Positions 17,032-20,971 of a stretch of 20,971 bases of DNA are shown here, piece after piece. Source of the stretch: Acidobacteriota bacterium (lineage in GTDB: Bacteria; Acidobacteriota; Thermoanaerobaculia; Multivoradales; SZUA-115); the NCBI GenBank assembly GCA_003231035.1, contig QIHU01000682.1, positions 1 to 20,971 on the forward strand. Reading direction: 5' to 3'. The first letter of the stretch is position 1, and every line of letters starts with the position of its first letter. The position numbers were made by a program, and so were the translations under genes. The notes beneath the pieces are model-generated. The model ran no database searches. It saw nothing but the letters and a program-made list of their open reading frames with translations, and was not told the origin of the DNA.

Positions 17032-17892
17032 CTAGGAAGCAAACGGGCCGAACCGAACCAATAGATCGTAGGCCATGTCGCGTAAGCGTATCGATTGTTC
17101 TTTCTCAAGCCGCCGAGCGACCCAGGAATTCACCCCCCCTTGGACCAGCAAAAACACCACACCAAAGAAGCCAAGAAAGAATAGCCCATTGATTGGCCCT
17201 GGCGAAAGAACCGTAATAGCTAGACCCGTTGCGATCACCGTACAACCTAGCCATTCGAACCCGTACCGCGCCCATCGCACAACGCTCTCATATACTCTTG
17301 GCCAACCACGCCCCACCCTCGCAGTAAGAACCGCGATCCTGTGACGGGAGAACTCGTCATCTGGGTCGACGCTAGCGCCCGACACCTTACCGCTCGGCAG
17401 GAGAAAAAGCGACAGCAGGAAGAGCAGAGCAGAGGGGATCATGTGCGCCAGTGCAACGAAGGCCACAGTGTTCATCGTCTCCCGGACACTCCCTTCCACT
17501 TGCCCTAGAATACATCTAACCACAGCCATCACCGCAAACCCAACCGCCGCACTATAGGAAATATTTGAACCCAAGACGGCCGCCCTCTCCAATTTCGAGC
17601 GCGCACCGACAACGATATACCTGCCATCGGCTTCCTCAATCTCGCCACTGCTCCAGATCCACCTTGGTTTCCAAAACCATCTCAAGACCGGATGCTTGCT
17701 ACTGTACAGCAGAGGTAACCAAGACCCTTTTGAGCGATAGAGGCACCCAGTGCAAGCTTTCGTCTCCAACGGCAGGCACTTCGCCGGCACTGCAATCTTG
17801 GCACTCCACCACCTAGCAACGAACATTCTCTGCGCTACGGGTATGACATCATGACACTGAGTAGGTTGCAATTCTTCCTTTGAATCCTGCAT
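17032..17892 (-). CDS. Four-helix membrane protein with cysteine-rich N-terminus
   Basis: This 286-residue protein has four likely membrane helices, at about 110-130, 142-166, 211-230 and 234-257. Residues 1-105 are soluble and contain C13, C39 and CTGC (47-50), a possible zinc site on the cytosolic side. The loop 167-210 is polar and contains RHR and RVGRGWPR. No family recognised. The ribosome site AGAGGA is 9-10 bases before the ATG, and the gap from the vWA gene is 18 bases. It could be the integral core to which the cytosolic zinc-ribbon proteins attach; that is inference from the recurring cysteine motifs in this operon. Confidence 0.78.
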   Translation of the reverse strand: MQDSKEELQPTQCHDVIPVAQRMFVARWWSAKIAVPAKCLPLETKACTGCLYRSKGSWLPLLYSSKHPVLRWFWKPRWIWSSGEIEEADGRYIVVGARSKLERAAVLGSNISYSAAVGFAVMAVVRCILGQVEGSVRETMNTVAFVALAHMIPSALLFLLSLFLLPSGKVSGASVDPDDEFSRHRIAVLTARVGRGWPRVYESVVRWARYGFEWLGCTVIATGLAITVLSPGPINGLFFLGFFGVVFLLVQGGVNSWVARRLEKEQSIRLRDMAYDLLVRFGPFAS

Positions 17893-17910
17893 GCGCTGCG
17901 ATCCTCTCCG

Positions 17911-19389
17911 TTACGGCCGTCGGCCACCGAGATCAGGAGCACTCATTGGCCTGGCCTTTACAACATGTCCCCTATCTTCGTACCTAATGCCTTCGCCTCC
18001 AAAATAGATACTAACCGGCTCTCGCCCATCTAGACTTGAGACCAACCAGATCGGACGACGTCGCACGTTCACTATCCGCAATAGAAGATTAACAGCGAAG
18101 AGCATTCCTCCTAGCAGGCCAAGGCCCCGCATGTTCTCTAGCGCGAACTTCCCAAGTACTAGAGATCCCGGAGCTGAAAATTTAATCCTCGGCAACGTCC
18201 ACCCGGCCAGCTGAGCATAGCCAATCTGTGGCAAGTCACGCCCGGCAAGTTCGCCGTCACGATACTCCAACGCAAAGCTCAAATTTTCGCGCCGCCAAAT
18301 CGTCGAGTGTGGTTTCGTCTGCACTGTAACCATTGAAGTCGCGAGAACGTGGGGAGCCCCATGCTCGGAGAGCATATCAATTGTTCCTGAGACGTTTCTT
18401 GAGTCGCGATATAAGAACGGTATATCCACTTCCATCGCCCCGCCGCCTAGAGCGAACAGGCTCGCAGGTACGACTGAATCTAACGGTTGACTCGGTTGGT
18501 CGGAGCAAGCGAAGTAACTTGGAATCTCTCCTTGCTCGGTAGCGGGCATGCAAGGAAGAATTACCTCTTGCCGCTTCGCCAGAGTCGCAAGGCGGTACTT
18601 TCCAACTTCACTGTGCAGATCACTTTCCACGAAGAAGAAGTCCATCGACTCCAAAGCAGACTGGCTCAAGCTAGCCAACCCACCCTCCCAGTCCCGAGTC
18701 ACGTGCGAACCTTCCCCGTCACTGTCAATTGCGAAGGCTAGTGCGGCGACTCGCCCTCCCTGTTTTAGAGCACCTCTAAAAAGGCTTAGAACTCCCCCGA
18801 AACTTTTCTCTGGATCACCACTCTCGTTCAGCCGCTCTTCGAACAAAGGCACGATCAGGTTGTTATCTTCGGGAGAGTGTTCGCCGTCAGTAACAACCAC
18901 GTAGTAGAGCAGTGGATCTTCCCTCGGAGGAGTCTGCGGTGCAACACCGACCACTTTCTCTTGCAACGATCCTAGAAGTCCAACGAAGTCTGTCACCTGC
19001 GTACTGCCTTGCCGGTTAACAATTTGTCGGAACCGTACTTTCACCGCATTGGCCAGGTTCGACCCTGGGACTCTGGCCTTTAGGCATTCGCCCTCTGCCT
19101 GTTCATAGCTTTTCGAAAAGGTATCAACGCATAGGCTGTCACCCTGTTCGACAGGAATAGCTGCGATAATTTTTTCTAGCACTCGCTCAGGCCTTCCTTT
19201 TTCTCCAGTAAAGCTCAGAGAACGATCCACCACCAGATGCCACTCAACTCGCCTACTTAGCTTCTTAAGGAGTTCCCTGCAACAACTCTCTTGGACCTGT
19301 CTGAAGTCAAGCTCGCTAGGCGGAGATTGAGCACATCCGATTGAGAGCAAGATGGCTAGCCCCACCAATCGGTATCGCCAAGCGATCAC
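17911..19389 (-). CDS. von Willebrand A domain protein, lipoprotein-like leader and C-terminal membrane helix
   Basis: First gene of the operon, 492 residues. The leader has a basic start, a hydrophobic 8-17 and LSIGC with Cys19. This is a lipobox-like site although Ser at -3 is unusual. The vWA metal site is present: DRSLS (Asp55, Ser57, Ser59), Thr in GSTQVTD (130 or 133) and Asp168 in VVTDGEHS. Residues 320-420 are beta-rich. One membrane helix lies at 421-441, followed by a tail of about 50 residues. The order vWA, beta region, helix, tail parallels the 628-residue vWA protein of this operon. The start is GTG: an in-frame TGA immediately precedes it, so it cannot begin further upstream. 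Only a weak ribosome site (GGGTGG) is seen. Likely an outward-facing metal-dependent ligand-binding subunit. Confidence 0.83.
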   Translation of the reverse strand: MIAWRYRLVGLAILLSIGCAQSPPSELDFRQVQESCCRELLKKLSRRVEWHLVVDRSLSFTGEKGRPERVLEKIIAAIPVEQGDSLCVDTFSKSYEQAEGECLKARVPGSNLANAVKVRFRQIVNRQGSTQVTDFVGLLGSLQEKVVGVAPQTPPREDPLLYYVVVTDGEHSPEDNNLIVPLFEERLNESGDPEKSFGGVLSLFRGALKQGGRVAALAFAIDSDGEGSHVTRDWEGGLASLSQSALESMDFFFVESDLHSEVGKYRLATLAKRQEVILPCMPATEQGEIPSYFACSDQPSQPLDSVVPASLFALGGGAMEVDIPFLYRDSRNVSGTIDMLSEHGAPHVLATSMVTVQTKPHSTIWRRENLSFALEYRDGELAGRDLPQIGYAQLAGWTLPRIKFSAPGSLVLGKFALENMRGLGLLGGMLFAVNLLLRIVNVRRRPIWLVSSLDGREPVSIYFGGEGIRYEDRGHVVKARPMSAPDLGGRRP

Positions 19390-20300
19390 TCAGCACCACC
19401 CTGCGTAACTTGGAGCTGCGAGGCCATGCCCCCGCCGACCTGGAATACCCATCAAGCCAGTAGAGGCGCTGGACCTAGCGCGGTCCAGCACACACCACCC
19501 AGCAACTAGAACCTGTCTATCCTTGATCACCCTTCACCTTCTATCGCGATCCATCGCAGGTATTAGCGCTGCGCTCTCGGCGTTACCCATGCTGCATAGC
19601 CCAATCTCGTCCGTTCTCGGAATCGAGATGCCTACGAACAGCTGAACTAGACCCACCTGTGTGTTACTCCATGACATGGATCCATCTTGCCAATTCGCAG
19701 TCCCGGGTTGTCTGCAACTAAGACACCGCTTCGGCGATCCAGACTCCTACCTCCCATGAAATTCAAGGACTTCCGCGCATCCAACGCCATCGCGGAGACC
19801 TCTCGTTTGGATGACCGCATCGACTTGAAGCTGGCTGGCGCCCTATGCTCTCTAGCTGATTTGGTCGATAGTTTCCTGCACTGGACGCACCATGGTCAAA
19901 TCGCCACTACTGTATGGACATTCTTCCCTGGGTTCGCGGATGGCCCCAGTCCTTGTTCTCCGGCCCGGACATACTGAGAATCGGGACGGAAGTTGGCCTG
20001 CGCCCCCCTATTCCCGACAATCCCAGTACAAGAGTCAAGCCCCCTGGCCTGCTTCCCGTTTTGACTATGCTGTCCTCCTCTTGCGCTTCGAGCCCAACGG
20101 CATCAACCACGAGTAGTCGATGCGCCATCAACTGTGAAAGCGCTAGAAGAAGAAGAAGGAGGTCACCGGGCTGTGCGAATCGACCAACCAACTACTGCCA
20201 GCCATCCTAGATCTGGAAATCGAACCAGCGACTACAGCCCACCCCTCGTATCCTGCAAGAGGAGGCCGATTGCCTTGAATGTCCCGCTTTAGCCGACTTG
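19390..20300. other. Region without a recognisable gene, upstream of the operon
   Basis: About 0.9 kb upstream of the first operon gene. It should contain the operon promoter, but I see no convincing -35/-10 pair on the minus strand. Short open frames exist on both strands, but none has recognisable protein features or a good ribosome site. A plain GAA repeat sits near 20145-20160. Apart from the inverted repeat at 19468-19489, nothing stands out. The right part may be decayed mobile-element DNA joining the transposase remnant that follows. Confidence 0.5.
19468..19489. promoter_or_regulatory. Perfect 8-bp inverted repeat upstream of the operon (candidate operator)
   Basis: GCTGGACC, six bases (TAGCGC), then GGTCCAGC. 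The repeat lies about 80-100 bases before the first operon start codon and is in the non-coding gap. No T-run follows on either strand, so a terminator is less likely. Size and symmetry fit a dimeric repressor site or a leader-RNA hairpin. No regulator gene is present in this window. Confidence 0.35.
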
Positions 20301-20378
20301 ATCTTCCTCCGGATTCGTAGAATCCGAACCAAGCCCTGACAATAGGCTAAGCAGCTGCCCGATGAGTTCAGTTCGTCG

Positions 20379-20633
20379 ATGAGGGCCTGCTCGCCACCCC
20401 TGTACTGGTTCACCGGAAACACTACACGGGAGCCTCTGGTTTTTGAGGTCGACTCTTCTCCTCCTGGATCGCGGGTAGTGCGAGTCCTGGACGCGATTGC
20501 CGAGAAGCGTGATAGCTACCCTGCGCATATGGTGATTGACAACGACCCAATTTTCGCACTGGGATTTGTACGGAAAAGGGATTGAGGTCATTACTCCGAA
20601 CCCAAGACCCTAACCAACGGTCAACCAGGCGGC
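20379..20633 (+). pseudogene. Frameshifted IS3-family transposase remnant (integrase core)
   Basis: The plus-strand frame contains TTREPLVFEVDSS, GSRVVRVLDAIAEKR and AHMVIDNDPIF. This matches the IS3-type OrfB integrase core pattern TRE-x-L-x-x-EVD-x-S-[LF]-x-G-x-R-V ... DNGPEF. The second catalytic Asp lies in VIDN, but the usual DNGPEF reads DNDPIF. The frame then ends at a TGA (583-585 of the last kilobase; 20583-20585). The next expected block (GIEL...I.PGKP) continues in another frame as GIEVITPNPRP, showing a frameshift. Upstream, the usual start of the core and the whole N-terminus are unrecognisable. Dead element at the right border of the island. Confidence 0.7.
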
Positions 20634-20971
20634 AGAAGACTGACCAGGGGCTGGCTTGAGCAAAGGCACCGTCTCAGGAGCACCAGGAATCGGCGCGTTG
20701 GTGCTTAGCCGCAGTTCGACTGTTGACTGGGCGGCTCCTTCGCCGCCCTCCCCGGCAAACCGTTCCGCGAAGAGGCGGGCCACCAGGCCGAAGGTCATGC
20801 GCGCGTTGATTTCGCAGAGCGGGTTCAGTCGTGATCTGCCTTGCGCAGTGCGGTAGAGGTAGGAATCGACGGTGAAGGGTCCGCGATAGCCGTCGCGGTG
20901 GAGTTGGTCGCCGACCTGCCACGCCGTCTCCTCCACCTCGGCGGCTAGGCCATCCGGTAGCGGTGGGCCAT
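20610..20971 (-). CDS. ATP-grasp-like protein, C-terminal part (5' end beyond window)
   Basis: A minus-strand frame is open from the right edge to a TAG at 20610-20612, giving about 120 residues. GYRGPFTVDSYLYR followed by LNPLCEINARMTFGLVARLF fits the last part of an ATP-grasp domain, where G-x-x-G-x-[FV]-x-[VI]-D and [LC]-x-EIN-x-R bind the metal-ATP. The protein belongs to the GC-rich host flank and reads toward the operon. Its stop lies within the end of the transposase remnant, so the insertion may have altered its C-terminus. Substrate cannot be told from this fragment. Confidence 0.62.
   Translation of the reverse strand, partial: GPPLPDGLAAEVEETAWQVGDQLHRDGYRGPFTVDSYLYRTAQGRSRLNPLCEINARMTFGLVARLFAERFAGEGGEGAAQSTVELRLSTNAPIPGAPETVPLLKPAPGQSSAAWLTVG

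Noticed and set aside
434..19389. MoxR-vWA (TerY-like) conflict operon
   Set aside because: No MoxR AAA+ ATPase or kinase/phosphatase genes seen. The vWA proteins here are exported, unlike the cytosolic ones of those systems.
19907..20191. 94-codon minus-strand open frame
   Set aside because: Leu-rich start caused by the GAA repeat on the opposite strand; no motif or ribosome site.
20145..20275. A coding-like stretch reading KKKKEVTGLCESTNQLLPA on the plus strand
   Set aside because: Preceded by several stops in frame and ends at a TGA. I could not tie it to a known family, so it may be decayed mobile DNA or chance.

Overview
The window is dominated by one minus-strand block of twelve tightly packed genes running from about 19389 down to 434. 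I read it as a single operon. Five neighbouring pairs overlap by an ATGA stop/start, and the other gaps inside the block are 3 to 90 bases. The flanks are GC-rich: 42/60 bases in the first block and 40/60 at 20701-20760. Sampled blocks inside the operon are lower: 34/60 at 3001 and 29/60 at 10501. Both flanks carry degenerate transposase pieces, so the operon looks like an acquired island. Signal peptides, lipoprotein-like leaders and the GC-rich flanks suggest a diderm GC-rich bacterium such as an acidobacterium or myxobacterium. The phylum cannot be decided from this window.

Layout in the direction of transcription: (1) von Willebrand A (vWA) lipoprotein-like protein with a C-terminal membrane anchor; (2) four-helix membrane protein with a cysteine-rich N-terminus; (3) helical protein with a beta-rich C-terminal domain; (4) single-pass membrane protein; (5) an Hsp70-like ATPase with an N-terminal zinc ribbon and beta-sandwich region; (6) an unrecognised 155-residue protein; (7) a two-pass membrane protein whose cytosolic C-terminus looks like the GrpE nucleotide-exchange domain; (8) a zinc-ribbon/beta-propeller protein; (9) a secreted, membrane-anchored vWA protein; (10) a small three-helix membrane protein; (11) a 1338-residue tubulin/FtsZ-superfamily GTPase ending in four zinc ribbons; (12) a membrane-anchored trypsin-like serine protease. 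Upstream of gene 1 is a perfect 8-bp inverted repeat. Downstream of gene 12 is a hairpin that could end transcription.

The set describes a membrane-spanning machine. Two vWA domains and a protease would face outward, several anchored scaffold proteins cross the membrane, and two NTPases (Hsp70-like and tubulin-like) would work on the cytosolic side. The Hsp70 appears to have its own exchange factor tethered to the membrane in the same operon. Large tubulin-like proteins encoded next to vWA proteins have been described and proposed to act in membrane remodelling. The combination with an Hsp70/membrane-GrpE pair, repeated zinc ribbons and a terminal protease is the most interesting feature here. 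Its biological role (membrane remodelling, surface sensing or conflict/defence) is inference.

Flanks: at 1-77 is the 3' end of a plus-strand gene, followed by a possible transposase N-terminal fragment (about 234-303). At the right, 19390-20300 holds no recognisable gene. Then come a frameshifted IS3-type transposase remnant (about 20379-20633) and the C-terminal part of an ATP-grasp-like protein running off the window edge.
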